Of a stretch of 55,091 nt of DNA, positions 16,075-24,654 are shown piece after piece. Source of the DNA: Pseudomonas sp. ISL-84. Lineage in GTDB: Bacteria; Bacillota; Bacilli; Bacillales; Cytobacillaceae. The notes under the pieces were generated by a model. The model saw only the letters and a list, made by a program, of their open reading frames with translations. It did no database searches and had not been told where the DNA came from. The stretch spans positions 1 to 55,091 of the forward strand of contig JAGGRA010000079.1 of NCBI GenBank assembly GCA_018613035.1, in the 5' to 3' direction. Both the position numbers and the translations under genes were made by a program. The number at the start of each line of letters is the position of its first letter. Position 1 is the first letter of the stretch.

Positions 16075-17199
16075 TCACGACTCTTTGTAAGCAATATTTC
16101 CTTCTATGATCGTCCACTTTGGCTTTGCTGAAAAATGGAATGGATGGTGGCTCCATAGAACCAAATCAGCATCTTTTCCTTCTTCTATGCTGCCTAACTG
16201 GTTATCAATCCGCAAATTTCTTGCCGGCAGAATTGTAATCCCTTCCAAGGCTTTTTGCTCTGATAGCCCCTCCCGGACAGCAATGGCCGCACACATATTT
16301 AAATATTGTACAGGTGTGTAAGGGTGATCTGTTGTTATAGAGACTTCCACTCCATGCTCGGTCAGCTGCTGATAGGTTTTCCAGGTTTTGTTTTTCAGCT
16401 CAACTTTTGATCGCCTTGTCAGCGTGGGCCCGACAGATACTTTTAAATTTAGCCCTTCTAGTTCCTCTGCAATTAAATGGCCTTCCGTACAATGTTCGAT
16501 ACGAAGATCGAGGTTAAATTCTTCAGCAAAACGGATGGCAGAAATAATATCATCAGCTCTATGGGCGTGTATTCGGACTGGAATCTCCCTTTTTAAAGCT
16601 TTAACAAGAGGAGCAAATCTCAAAGATTCCGGGTTATCACAATGAATCGCCTCATAAAAAGCTTCCCTAAGCATCCCCATAATCCCCATTCTTGTGATGG
16701 AGTCTTTGTTTCCTTGACTGTGAATCCGCTTGGGGTTTTCTCCAAGTGCAATCTTAAGTCCTGCCGTTTCCTGAATGAGCATCTTTTGAATATTCTTTCC
16801 GGAAGTTTTAATAACAGAAGTTGTACCGCCAATAACGTTGGCGCTGCCGGGCATAATATGGGCTGTTGTTATTCCGTACTTCACCGCATCCGAGAAAGCA
16901 GGGTCCAAGGGATACACTCCATCCATTGCCCTGATATGCGGGCTAAGCGGCTCAATTGTTTCGTTGGCATCGTTGCCGGCCCACCCCGTTCCTTCATCAT
17001 AAAGACCAAGGTGTGTATGAACATCTATGAAACCTGGGAGAAGATGAAGGTGGTTGCAATCAATAATTTTTACATTAGAATCAGTTTTAAGGTTTTTACC
17101 GAGCTTTAAGATTTTCCCATTCTCGATCAAAACGTCACCGTGAAAAGAAGCTGAAGTGACCGGGTAAATTTGTGCATTTTTTAATAAGGTTTTTGTCAT
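16075..17199 (-). CDS. Amidohydrolase, imidazolonepropionase-like
   Basis: 374 residues. The metal-dependent amidohydrolase superfamily pattern is clear: an N-terminal beta-sandwich (LIENGKILKLGKNL), GFIDVHTHLGLYDEG with the HxH metal pair, a bound-His region RIHAHRADDI, RIEHCTEG and the fourth-metal Asp in TTDHPYTP, then the C-terminal beta domain with GSIEEGKDADLVLW. It resembles the group annotated as amidohydrolases related to imidazolonepropionase and hydrolyses a C-N bond of unknown substrate. Cytosolic. ATG has AAAGGACG upstream. Single gene. Confidence 0.85.
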   Translation of the reverse strand: MTKTLLKNAQIYPVTSASFHGDVLIENGKILKLGKNLKTDSNVKIIDCNHLHLLPGFIDVHTHLGLYDEGTGWAGNDANETIEPLSPHIRAMDGVYPLDPAFSDAVKYGITTAHIMPGSANVIGGTTSVIKTSGKNIQKMLIQETAGLKIALGENPKRIHSQGNKDSITRMGIMGMLREAFYEAIHCDNPESLRFAPLVKALKREIPVRIHAHRADDIISAIRFAEEFNLDLRIEHCTEGHLIAEELEGLNLKVSVGPTLTRRSKVELKNKTWKTYQQLTEHGVEVSITTDHPYTPVQYLNMCAAIAVREGLSEQKALEGITILPARNLRIDNQLGSIEEGKDADLVLWSHHPFHFSAKPKWTIIEGNIAYKES

Positions 17200-17518
17200 A
17201 GTTTTCGTCCTTTAGTCCTGTAGTATTTTTTATATTTTACAAAAACGGAACGAAAAGGGGAACAGGAATTTTAAAAAAAGAGCGCTTTCAGCAAGCACCT
17301 TGTAATTTATGCAGGGCCAGGATAAGTTGATGATGTATTTAAAAGGGGGACGATATTTTGCTATCGTTGAAAATATATAGTCAATTGATACTTTTCAGCT
17401 GAAGTTAAAGATAAATGCTTCTCCAACTATAAAAGAGCGTGAAATCAGCTCATTCCACACTCTTTCTTAAATTGAACATTCTTTCATTTTCTTTTAACGG
17501 TAAATATATAAAAGGCCA
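17200..17518. other. Intergenic region with a terminator only
   Basis: No gene is supported in these ~320 bases. They hold the terminator of the uppP-dedA transcript (17431-17467) and otherwise AT-rich sequence with no recognised motif. Confidence 0.4.
17431..17467 (-). terminator. Terminator of the uppP-dedA transcript
   Basis: AAAAGAGCGTG (17431-17441) pairs with CACACTCTTTC (17456-17466) with one wobble; T-run on the minus strand follows. Confidence 0.75.
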
Positions 17519-18103
17519 TCATTCTTTCCATTTTTTATATAGAAAATAAAGCAAACCCGAAGAGAAGGCGAAGATTACAATCGGTATAATAAAGGGCTTG
17601 GCATACTCCTTAATATCTCTCCAATGATCTCCAAGTTCCATTCCCAACAATAAAAACAGAACAGTCCATGGCACCATTGCCGCTATAGTATAGACTGTGA
17701 AAACGGAAAGGGGCATTTTGGCAATGCCGGCAGGGATGGAAATGGCATGGCGGACTACGGGGATAAATCTGGCTGTAAAGATAACTCCTGTCCCGTATTT
17801 TTCAAACCATTTTTCGGAGGCATCCAAATGGCTCTTCTTGATCAATAAATACTTCCCATACTTATCAAGAACGGGTCTTCCTCCATATGCGCCAAGCCAA
17901 TATAAAAACAATTGGGCCAAGGTTCCTCCTGCAATGCCGGCAAGCAGGGCTCCAGCAAAGTGAATGTCGCCCGCGCTGACTAAGAAACCGCCATAGCTTA
18001 GGACTATTTCACTTGGGATAACCTCAACCATTAAGCCAAGTGCAATTCCAGCATACCCAAGCTGGGAAAGCACTTCAAAAATAACGCTAATCAAATCTTT
18101 CAA
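17519..18103 (-). CDS. DedA/SNARE-associated family membrane protein
   Basis: 194 residues with the DedA signature: an N-terminal helix, ...EVIPSEIVLSYGGFLVSAG (re-entrant loop E/PS motif), GTLAQLFLYWLGAYGGRPVLDKYG, and FTARFIPVVRHAISIPAGIAKM (F-x-R-x-x-P-x-x-R membrane-embedded motif), followed by two TM helices. DedA proteins include undecaprenyl-phosphate flippases (UptA in Bacillus) and other lipid scramblases. It lies 34 bases behind uppP on the same strand, which supports a role in returning C55-P to the inner leaflet (inference from family knowledge and context). Confidence 0.88.
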   Translation of the reverse strand: MKDLISVIFEVLSQLGYAGIALGLMVEVIPSEIVLSYGGFLVSAGDIHFAGALLAGIAGGTLAQLFLYWLGAYGGRPVLDKYGKYLLIKKSHLDASEKWFEKYGTGVIFTARFIPVVRHAISIPAGIAKMPLSVFTVYTIAAMVPWTVLFLLLGMELGDHWRDIKEYAKPFIIPIVIFAFSSGLLYFLYKKWKE

Positions 18104-18137
18104 ACGAAAACCTCCCCAGCAGGATTTTAATGCAAAA

Positions 18138-18920
18138 TTAAAATATCCCGGTCATCTGCAGGACTAATACAGTAAACCCAAGTATCCAAACATAAACAGC
18201 AAACACTTTCAACGATTTTCTTTTTAAAAAGTTGATCATCCAAACGACGGCCATATAGCCAAAGATGGTAGATGACAAGGTTGCCATAAGCATACTGCCA
18301 AGGGTTACCGCTTCTGTATGACCTGACATTAATTCGCCAAATTGGAGAACAATACCGCCTGCGATGGCAGGAATGGAAAGCAGAAAGGAAAAATAGGCGG
18401 CTGTTTCCCTGTCCAATTTCCGAAAGAGGCCAGCTGCAATGGTTAGCCCAGACCTGGATACTGCTGGAAAAATAGCCGCTGCTTGGAAAGTGCCGATGAA
18501 AAGGGCGTCCCCGTAGCTGATGCTATCCATCTTTTTGGCACCTTTTTTTATGCCGTCAGCCATCCAAAGAATGAACCCGGTAAATAAAAATTCCCACCCG
18601 ATGGTAATTCCTGATTTTGAAATGGAATCGAACAGGTCACTAAGCAATAAACCAACGATTACTGCCGGAATTGTGCCGATTACAAGCAGCATGGACAACT
18701 TGCCAAACGGATTCTTTAAAATTTGGAACAATTCATTTTTGTAAACGACGAGGACTGCCAGCAGTGTTCCGATATGAAGCATGGTATCCAGGAACAGGCC
18801 AGCTTCGTCAAGACCGAAAAGATGCCTCCCCAAGTACAAGTGGCCTGTACTGGAAATAGGCAAAAATTCCGTAAGTCCCTGGATGATCCCAAGAATAAAA
18901 GCTTCAAGCTTTGACATCAT
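18138..18920 (-). CDS. uppP: Undecaprenyl-diphosphate phosphatase UppP (BacA)
   Basis: 260 residues, eight TM helices. Both UppP motifs are present: GLTEFLPISSTGHL (residues ~15-28) and the PAVSRSGLTIAAGL block (~152-165) with the catalytic Glu/Ser/Arg residues. It dephosphorylates undecaprenyl diphosphate on the outer face of the membrane during cell-wall lipid carrier recycling; overexpression gives bacitracin resistance in relatives. Two adjacent ATG codons (18920, 18917) follow AAGGTG; either may start. First gene of a two-gene unit with dedA. Confidence 0.93.
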   Translation of the reverse strand: MMSKLEAFILGIIQGLTEFLPISSTGHLYLGRHLFGLDEAGLFLDTMLHIGTLLAVLVVYKNELFQILKNPFGKLSMLLVIGTIPAVIVGLLLSDLFDSISKSGITIGWEFLFTGFILWMADGIKKGAKKMDSISYGDALFIGTFQAAAIFPAVSRSGLTIAAGLFRKLDRETAAYFSFLLSIPAIAGGIVLQFGELMSGHTEAVTLGSMLMATLSSTIFGYMAVVWMINFLKRKSLKVFAVYVWILGFTVLVLQMTGIF

Positions 18921-19231
18921 CTATATCACCTTCCTAAACGAATGGATAACAAAATTAGGCAAAAGAACAGCAAAAATGCCTGTCTCTTTCATGTGTATTC
19001 AAGTTGTCCCAATCAAGAACTGAAAAAATCAGGCTTTTGCGGTTCAGGAAATAAAGTTTAAAAATTAGGCTTCATTGCTGATTTTAATCCTCTAACGAAC
19101 ATCAACGGTCAGAATTAACAGAGCCAAAAATTTAAATTTCATGAAACCTTTTTGAATGAATAACGTAAATAATATAGAAGCAGGAATTATCAATTTAATT
19201 TTATTAAAGTGAAGTTTTAGGAGGAAGCAGA
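18921..19231. other. Intergenic region with repeat fragment
   Basis: About 310 bases without a supported gene. At 19116-19125 there is an isolated TAACAGAGCC followed by AAAAATTTAAAT, matching the right end of the MITE-like element at 9371-9389; the rest of that copy is not recognisable. Confidence 0.4.
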
Positions 19232-19570
19232 ATGAACGAATTAAAAATGCCTTCCAATGATGAAAGGCTTTTAGCAGCTGCCATCTATGTAACCAGTTTT
19301 TTTACCACTTTTATCGGACCGCTTATTATCTGGCTTTTGAAGAAAAATGACTCCGAGTTTGTTGATTATCATGGAAAGGAATACTTAAACTTCCTGATTT
19401 CTTATACAATTTATAGTGCAATCAGTGTCGTTTTAATGATTATCTTAATCGGTGTCATTACTATTTGGATTGTTGGGATTATGGCCTTTATTTTCACGAT
19501 TGTGGCTGCAGTCAAAGCATATGAAGGAAAGGAATACAGAATACCCCTGGTTTTCAGAATCTTGAAGTAA
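19232..19570 (+). CDS. DUF4870-domain membrane protein
   Basis: 112 residues with the family layout: DERLLAAAIYVTSFF (first helix), PLIIWLLKKNDSEFVDYHGKEYLNFLISYTIYS, a long third helix, and VKAYEGKEYRIPLVFRIL at the end. The YHGKEYLNF and EGKEYRIPL motifs are diagnostic of DUF4870/Tic20-like proteins. Function unknown. ATG with AGGAGG at good spacing. Followed by a short terminator. Confidence 0.85.
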   Translation: MNELKMPSNDERLLAAAIYVTSFFTTFIGPLIIWLLKKNDSEFVDYHGKEYLNFLISYTIYSAISVVLMIILIGVITIWIVGIMAFIFTIVAAVKAYEGKEYRIPLVFRILK

Positions 19571-19579
19571 TCGAGGAAG

Positions 19580-19610
19580 AGCCCATGGCCGTTGCCGCAG
19601 GGCTTTTTTT
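19580..19610 (+). terminator. Weak terminator after the DUF4870 gene
   Basis: AGCCC / GGGCT with an internal GGC/GCC and seven T. Confidence 0.55.
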
Positions 19611-19803
19611 AATAGATAATATACGCAAACTGGACGACGAGCATTTTATTTTAACAGCCAAGGCAATCGTAAGTGAAGGTTTGGTAAAATGGCTGCTGAA
19701 TTGGGGTAATAAGGCCAAGGTTCTTTCTCCGCCTGCCCTTGTTGAAGAAGTAGTAAATGAAATCCGCCAAATGATGAAAGTGTACGAAAACGCGGGAGAT
19801 TGA
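19585..19803 (+). pseudogene. Remnant of a WYL-domain transcriptional regulator (C-terminal fragment)
   Basis: From about 19627 the frame reads LDDEHFILTAKAIVSEGL, then VKWLLNWGNKAKVLSPPAL and EEVVNEIRQMMKVYE. This is the final part of a WYL-domain DeoR/YobV-type regulator (the strand-helix ending in WGxxxKVLxPxxLxxEVxxEIxxMxxxY). No HTH or WYL core is left; the nominal ATG lies inside the terminator of the DUF4870 gene and has no ribosome binding site. A good terminator still follows. It is most likely the undeleted tail of a lost regulator gene. Confidence 0.65.
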
Positions 19804-19831
19804 CCCAGTTTTTGAAATTTTAATTTTTCAT

Positions 19832-19862
19832 AAACACTCTACTCATAGGAGTGTTTTTTTAT
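19832..19862 (+). terminator. Terminator behind the WYL remnant
   Basis: AAACACTC / GAGTGTTT stem and T-run; retained from the ancestral gene. Confidence 0.8.
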
Positions 19863-19899
19863 TTAGCAATGTAAAAGTTCCTTGTTGATATTAGCACAT

Positions 19900-20054
19900 G
19901 TTGATTCGAGCGGAAGACTCGGGGCTCTTCCAAAGCTAAGCGCGAAAAGGAAAGCAAAAGGAATCACCGCAGGCTTAGTGCATATGGAGCGTCGGACCGC
20001 CCGCGGAAAGGGAGTGCCTGGAACGGAAATTAACAGCCAAATTTAGCAGAGCCC
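19900..20054. repeat. Degenerate Bacillus-type dispersed repeat
   Basis: Starts GTTGATTCGAGCGG and ends in GCAGAGCCC. The segment GTCGGACCGCCCGCGGAAAG is the near-exact reverse complement of the interior of the 9131-9389 element, showing that both belong to one family in opposite orientation. No coding content. Confidence 0.6.
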
Positions 20055-20139
20055 ATTTAATAAATTTTATTTTCCAGTGAACGATTTCTCGATCTGCACG
20101 TCATATGGATGACAAAAGCGAGTGAGGGAGGAAATTAAA

Positions 20140-20340
20140 TTGGAAATAATAGAAGGCTTTAACTGGGCAATTCTTGCTCCTTTTATAATAATACAGCTTA
20201 TTTTTATGGTTGTTGCCATTATTGATTTAGTAAGAATAGAAAAAGCAAATGGCCCAAAATGGGTATGGGCTTTAATCATTCTGTTTATTAATCTGCTTGG
20301 CCCGATTATTTATTTCATTTTTGGAAGGAGAAGTTACTGA
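20140..20340 (+). CDS. yxlE: PLDc_N-domain membrane protein YxlE
   Basis: 66 residues from TTG 20140, chosen because GGGAGG lies 8 bases upstream (the frame opens at GTG 20122). Two TM helices with the phospholipase-D-nuclease N-terminal-like pattern: AIIDLVRIEKANGPKWVWALIIL and NLLGPIIYFIFGRR. In Bacillus subtilis YxlE is part of the sigY-yxlCDEFG operon, where it acts as a negative regulator of SigY. Here it starts a coupled set with yxlF (one-base TGATG overlap) and yxlG, but sigY, yxlC and yxlD are not upstream. Confidence 0.8.
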   Translation: MEIIEGFNWAILAPFIIIQLIFMVVAIIDLVRIEKANGPKWVWALIILFINLLGPIIYFIFGRRSY

Positions 20341-21245
20341 TGCCTGTCGTAAGCATTAATGGACTAATGAAAAGGTTTCAGGAACAGGAAGTGATTAAGG
20401 GGCTGAACTTCGAATTAACAGAAGGTAAGTGTGTAGCACTTCTTGGTGCTAACGGAGCTGGGAAGACAACAACTTTGAAAATGCTCTCGGGCCTGATGAA
20501 GCCTGACTCCGGAACGATTGTTTTCGAGGGAGCAGAAAAAGGGGATTTTCGAAGTTTAATAGGCTATCTTCCCCAGTATCCTGTTTTTTATGACTGGATG
20601 ACAGGCAGGGAATTTCTTGAATATACGGGTAAGCTTGCGGGGCTTTCCAATAAAGAAGCTAAAGGAAGAGCGCAGGGGCTTCTTGAGCTTGTCGGTATCG
20701 CTGAGGCAAAAAATCGTCGTATCGGAAAGTATTCAGGGGGCATGAAGCAGCGGCTGGGTATTGCACAGGCCATTATCCACCGGCCAAAACTAGTAATGCT
20801 TGATGAACCTGTTTCTGCACTTGATCCATTTGGACGCAGGGAAGTGCTTGAGCTTATGGAACAGCTAAAAAAAGAAACAACCATTCTATTCTCAACCCAT
20901 ATATTGAATGATGCTGAAGAGGTTTGTGATGAAATATTATTTCTCCATAATGGTAAACTGGTTGAAGCAGGAACCATGTCTCAATTGAAAGATAAACATC
21001 AGCAGGCCAAAATTGACTTGGTTTTTAAAGAAAACACTTCTCGATATGCAGAAGAATTATCAGCTCTTTATCCAGTTACCTCTTTAAAAATAAATGGTGA
21101 AAAGGCCAGCTTGTTCGTTGAGGATGTAGAAGGGGCAAAAAAGTTATTCTTAACAGAGATTACCAGCCGAAACTTGCCTTTAATTAAGTTTGAGATTAGC
21201 AGAACAAGTCTTGAAGATGTATTTATGAAGGTGGTACAAAAATGA
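20340..21245 (+). CDS. yxlF: ABC transporter ATP-binding protein YxlF
   Basis: 301 residues. Walker A GANGAGKTT (about 35-43), Q loop (YLPQYP), signature KYSGGMKQRLGIAQAI, Walker B KLVMLDEPVSALDP and the H-loop STH are all present; the last ~80 residues form the usual extra domain of this export subfamily. It powers the adjacent permease YxlG. Overlaps yxlE by one base and yxlG by four bases (ATGA). Substrate unknown; proposed family role in bacteriocin or toxic-compound export is not proven. Confidence 0.9.
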   Translation: MPVVSINGLMKRFQEQEVIKGLNFELTEGKCVALLGANGAGKTTTLKMLSGLMKPDSGTIVFEGAEKGDFRSLIGYLPQYPVFYDWMTGREFLEYTGKLAGLSNKEAKGRAQGLLELVGIAEAKNRRIGKYSGGMKQRLGIAQAIIHRPKLVMLDEPVSALDPFGRREVLELMEQLKKETTILFSTHILNDAEEVCDEILFLHNGKLVEAGTMSQLKDKHQQAKIDLVFKENTSRYAEELSALYPVTSLKINGEKASLFVEDVEGAKKLFLTEITSRNLPLIKFEISRTSLEDVFMKVVQK

Positions 21246-22018
21246 AGCAATGGCTGACATTATATAAGAAAGAGCTTCTCGAAATGGTCCGGAATTATAA
21301 ATGGATTTGGGTACCTCTTACTTTTATTTTAATTGCTGTAAAAGAGCCGCTGACATTATTTTATATGCCGCAGATTATTGATTCGCTGGGCGGGCTGCCG
21401 GAGGGGGCTGTCATAGAACTCCCTGTTCCGTCTGCAGGTGAAGCCCTCGCGGCAAGCCTTAGCCAGTATAATACATTCGGTGTACTAATTATTGTTTTAA
21501 TTACAATGGGGGTAATAGCCGGAGAAAGGAAAAGCGGTGTAGCAGGAATTATATTAGTTAAGCCGGTCTCTTATGCCCGTTTTGTAACAGCAAAGTGGGC
21601 TGGTGTTATGCTGCTCATATGGTTCTCCTATTTTTGCAGCTATTTTCTCTCCTGGTATTATGTAGGAATCCTATTTGAGTTTATTTCTTTCACTGATTTT
21701 ATACAATCCTTTTTTGTTTATGGAATTTGGCTGACATTTGTTTTAACGATTACAATTTTTTTCAATAGCTTTTTACAATCGCCTGGTGCTGTTGGTTTTA
21801 TCACTATGGGCATCACCCTCCTATTAAGCCTGGTAAGCAGCTCACTATCACATTTGCTTGACTGGAGTCCTGCTTTGCTATCTGCTTATACAAATAGTTT
21901 TATAATGGGCAGCGGTTTTCCGGAGGAATTGATGCCGACCATTCTTATCTCCTTATTCATGATCATTCTGTCCCTTTTTGCCTCTATAGCAATCTTCCGG
22001 AAAAGAGAACTTGCCTGA
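21242..22018 (+). CDS. yxlG: ABC-2 type permease YxlG
   Basis: 258 residues with six hydrophobic segments. The N-terminal LYKKELLEMVRNYKWIWVPLTF and the central GVIAGERKSGVAGIILVKPVSYARFVTAKW motif are typical of ABC-2 export permeases. Translationally coupled to yxlF. A stem-loop that includes the stop codon ends the unit. Confidence 0.87.
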   Translation: MKQWLTLYKKELLEMVRNYKWIWVPLTFILIAVKEPLTLFYMPQIIDSLGGLPEGAVIELPVPSAGEALAASLSQYNTFGVLIIVLITMGVIAGERKSGVAGIILVKPVSYARFVTAKWAGVMLLIWFSYFCSYFLSWYYVGILFEFISFTDFIQSFFVYGIWLTFVLTITIFFNSFLQSPGAVGFITMGITLLLSLVSSSLSHLLDWSPALLSAYTNSFIMGSGFPEELMPTILISLFMIILSLFASIAIFRKRELA

Positions 22019-22035
22019 GGCAGGTTCTCTTCTAT
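22003..22035 (+). terminator. Hairpin at the end of yxlEFG
   Basis: AAGAGAACTTGCC / GGCAGGTTCTCTT, 13-bp stem with a 3-base loop spanning the stop codon; T-run short. Confidence 0.65.
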
Positions 22036-22107
22036 TGGGCAAATTTGTATAATGGAGTAAATTATTTTGATAGTATAGTTTTATAAAATATGAAAGGAAG
22101 ATTACCA

Positions 22108-22953
22108 TTGATCAGTGAAACGGGCCTGGTTCTTGAAGGGGGAGGAATGCGGGGAGTCTATACAGCTGGTGTTCTCGAATATTTCCTGGAGCAGGAGCTC
22201 TTTTTCCCATATGTCATTGGCGTATCAGCAGGTGCGTGCAATGCCGCTTCTTACTTGTCCAAACAAAAGGGCCGAAATAAAATTGTGAATGTTGAATATA
22301 TAAAAGACCCTCGCTATATTTCATGGCGGAACTACTTTAAATCAAGGCAGTTTTTCGGCATGGATTTTATTTTTGATGAAATCCCTAATAAGCTCGTACC
22401 CTATCACTATGATGAGTTTTATAAAAATCAGTCTGAGTTTGTGATTGGAGCAACAGACTGCCATACGGGTGAACCGGTGTATTTTAGGAAAGAAGACTAT
22501 GGAAAAGACATGCTGAAAATTTTAAAAGCATCCAGTTCTTTGCCATTTATTGCAACGGAAGTAAACTTTCAGGATCGCATACTGCTTGATGGAGGAATCA
22601 GCGATCCAATCCCAATCAAGAAAGCCCAGCAGGATGGGTTCAAAAAAAATATAGTCATATTGACAAGAAACAGGGGGTACACAAAAAAACCTTCCAAATT
22701 CGAGTTTCTTGTTAAAAGAAAGTACCCGGAATATACAGGACTACAAAACGCTCTATCAGACCGTTATCAAATTTATAACGAAACACTTCGTTATCTTGAG
22801 CAGGAAGAAAAGAATGGCACTGTCCTAGTCATCCAGCCGCAGCAACCGCTGGCGGTTGGGCGAATGGAACGAAATCCGCAAAAATTAGAAAAGCTTTATC
22901 TGCAAGGGTATGAAGATGCCAGGAAATATTTGGAGAAAATTAAGCAATTTTAA
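22108..22953 (+). CDS. Patatin-like phospholipase
   Basis: 281 residues from TTG 22108, which has AAAGGAAG 8 bases upstream; an in-frame ATG at 22090 lies before that site and is less likely. Patatin hallmarks: GLVLEGGGMRGVYTAGVL (oxyanion hole GGGxRG), the nucleophile elbow GVSAG, and the dyad Asp in LLDGGISDPIP. The C-terminal part (RMERNPQKLEKLYLQGYEDA) matches the YjjU/RssA-like bacterial group. Predicted soluble acyl hydrolase acting on phospholipid or lysophospholipid. Single gene. Confidence 0.88.
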   Translation: MISETGLVLEGGGMRGVYTAGVLEYFLEQELFFPYVIGVSAGACNAASYLSKQKGRNKIVNVEYIKDPRYISWRNYFKSRQFFGMDFIFDEIPNKLVPYHYDEFYKNQSEFVIGATDCHTGEPVYFRKEDYGKDMLKILKASSSLPFIATEVNFQDRILLDGGISDPIPIKKAQQDGFKKNIVILTRNRGYTKKPSKFEFLVKRKYPEYTGLQNALSDRYQIYNETLRYLEQEEKNGTVLVIQPQQPLAVGRMERNPQKLEKLYLQGYEDARKYLEKIKQF

Positions 22954-22954
22954 C

Positions 22955-22983
22955 AAACCGCAGCCATTAAGGTGCGGTTTTTA
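22955..22983 (+). terminator. Terminator of the patatin gene
   Basis: AAACCGCA / TGCGGTTT stem, 10-base loop, T-run. Confidence 0.8.
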
Positions 22984-23153
22984 AATTATTTAATACTAGG
23001 AAGATAGAATTGTATTTTCGACAAAGGGTGAAACGGTTCTCCAGAAAAAGTGTCCGCCTAATTAGGTTAAAGTATCCATGGTTTTTGAATAAAATGGTAT
23101 AATTTTCAATTTATCTATATTATTAGCAGGGTGAAGCTGCAGAATCCAGAAGG

Positions 23154-23171
23154 TTCGTGTCGAAACACGAA
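23154..23171 (+). promoter_or_regulatory. Leader hairpin before the subtilisin gene
   Basis: Perfect 7-bp stem TTCGTGT-CGAA-ACACGAA about 60 bases ahead of the start codon, without a T-run. The rest of the ~250-base leader shows no other clear motif. Could stabilise mRNA; function unknown. Confidence 0.35.
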
Positions 23172-23232
23172 GATTGCGAGCGTCAAAATTTTAAATATAA
23201 TGAAGATTAGGAATCATAAGGGGGTCTAAATA

Positions 23233-24573
23233 ATGAATATGAAAAAGAGTGTCTTTGCCGGCGCATTAAGTTTGGCTTTGTGTGCATCGACGGTGTTTGC
23301 TGGTGCATCCAGCATTGGACAAGCACAATCTATTGAGAAAAAATATCTGGTGGTCTTCAAGGATGAATCAAAGCTTCCTGCAGGCTATTCAGATTTAGTG
23401 AAGAAGGCTGGCGGTCAAGTAGATAATAAGCTTGATAAATTAGGAGCTGTTGAAGTTATATCCACCAATCCTAACTTCTTGAATGAAGTGAAGAAGTCTT
23501 CACTGGTATCAGCTGCTGGAGCTGAAAATGTCATTTATCCGGAAGGACCTGCGGCAGAAGCAGATCTTCCATTGGAAAGTGCAGATTTATATAACGAACT
23601 CCAATGGGATATTAAACAGGTTACAAACAATGGCAAGTCATGGGATCTTCCTGGAGGAACCGGAAAAACGGCATCTGGAGAAGATATCGTAGTGGGTGTT
23701 ATTGATACTGGTATTGACTATACCCATCCTGATTTAAAAGATAATTACATATACGGAAAGTCTTTTGTTCCTGGCTATCCTGATGCAATGGATGAAAATA
23801 GCCATGGTACGCATGTTGCCGGTTCGATTGCTGCGAAAGGCAGAACAATGGGTGTGGGGCCTGATCTGAAAGTGGCAGCCTACCGTGTATTCGGACCTAC
23901 TGGCGGAGCAGCGACTTCCCATATTGCAGAAGCATTAATGACGGCTGCAGATGATAAGGTCGATGTTGTGAACATGTCCCTTGGCGGCTATGACTGGTTC
24001 CAAAACCCTGATTATGCGACAAGTGAAACAGTTGCGGATGTACAAATGTTCAACAGAGCAATCAAATATGCCATCCAAAAAGGTGTAACAGTAGTTGGTT
24101 CTGCAGGAAACAATGCTGTTGATTTAAAGAGCCCAGGACAGCTTTCTGGAAATGATACGGGTGCAACACACAGGAGCCCCAGCAGCCAGCTGATGATTAG
24201 GGTGTCTGCGGGCGGAGCTCTAAAAAATCTTGCATTCTATTCAAACTATGGTGTAGGTAAAATTGATATAATGGCACCGGGCGGAGACTTAGGACCGAAC
24301 TATGATCCTGCGACTGGAGCTGGAAGAGATGCATCGTATCTTGCCTTAGCTACTGTTCCGGGGGGGTACGGCTATAAAGGCGGAACTTCCATGGCTGCTC
24401 CGAAAGTAGCAGCATTAGCTGGAGTGATTATTGCCAAGCATGGCAAAGATCAAATTACGCCTGCACAGGTAAAACAAATTATTCAGTCTTCTTCCGAAGA
24501 TATTTTCGAGCCAGGATATGATGCGAAATCTGGCCATGGACTAATTAACGCCGTTAATGCATTAAAAAAATAG
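23233..24573 (+). CDS. Secreted subtilisin-family (S8) serine protease
   Basis: 446 residues. Signal peptide of ~30 residues, an inhibitor_I9-like propeptide (KKYLVVFKDESKLPAG ... VISTNPNFL, about 35-105), then the S8 catalytic domain with Asp158 (VIDTGIDYTHPDL), His191 (NSHGTHVAG), the oxyanion Asn in SAGNN and Ser386 (GTSMAAP). Expected to be an extracellular alkaline protease matured by propeptide removal. The closest group is the Bacillus intracellular/extracellular subtilisin-like lantibiotic-type peptidases, but secretion is clear. ATG with GGGGG site. Ends in a strong terminator. Confidence 0.92.
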   Translation: MNMKKSVFAGALSLALCASTVFAGASSIGQAQSIEKKYLVVFKDESKLPAGYSDLVKKAGGQVDNKLDKLGAVEVISTNPNFLNEVKKSSLVSAAGAENVIYPEGPAAEADLPLESADLYNELQWDIKQVTNNGKSWDLPGGTGKTASGEDIVVGVIDTGIDYTHPDLKDNYIYGKSFVPGYPDAMDENSHGTHVAGSIAAKGRTMGVGPDLKVAAYRVFGPTGGAATSHIAEALMTAADDKVDVVNMSLGGYDWFQNPDYATSETVADVQMFNRAIKYAIQKGVTVVGSAGNNAVDLKSPGQLSGNDTGATHRSPSSQLMIRVSAGGALKNLAFYSNYGVGKIDIMAPGGDLGPNYDPATGAGRDASYLALATVPGGYGYKGGTSMAAPKVAALAGVIIAKHGKDQITPAQVKQIIQSSSEDIFEPGYDAKSGHGLINAVNALKK

Positions 24574-24576
24574 TTT

Positions 24577-24612
24577 AAAAAAGCTGGTGGAGAGAATCTG
24601 CCAGCTTTTTTT
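24577..24612 (+). terminator. Terminator of the subtilisin gene
   Basis: AAAAAAGCTGG / CCAGCTTTTTTT, 13-base loop. Confidence 0.88.
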
Positions 24613-24654
24613 GCTTTAAAGATCATCCAAAAATAGGTAGAACTGTAAACTTTA

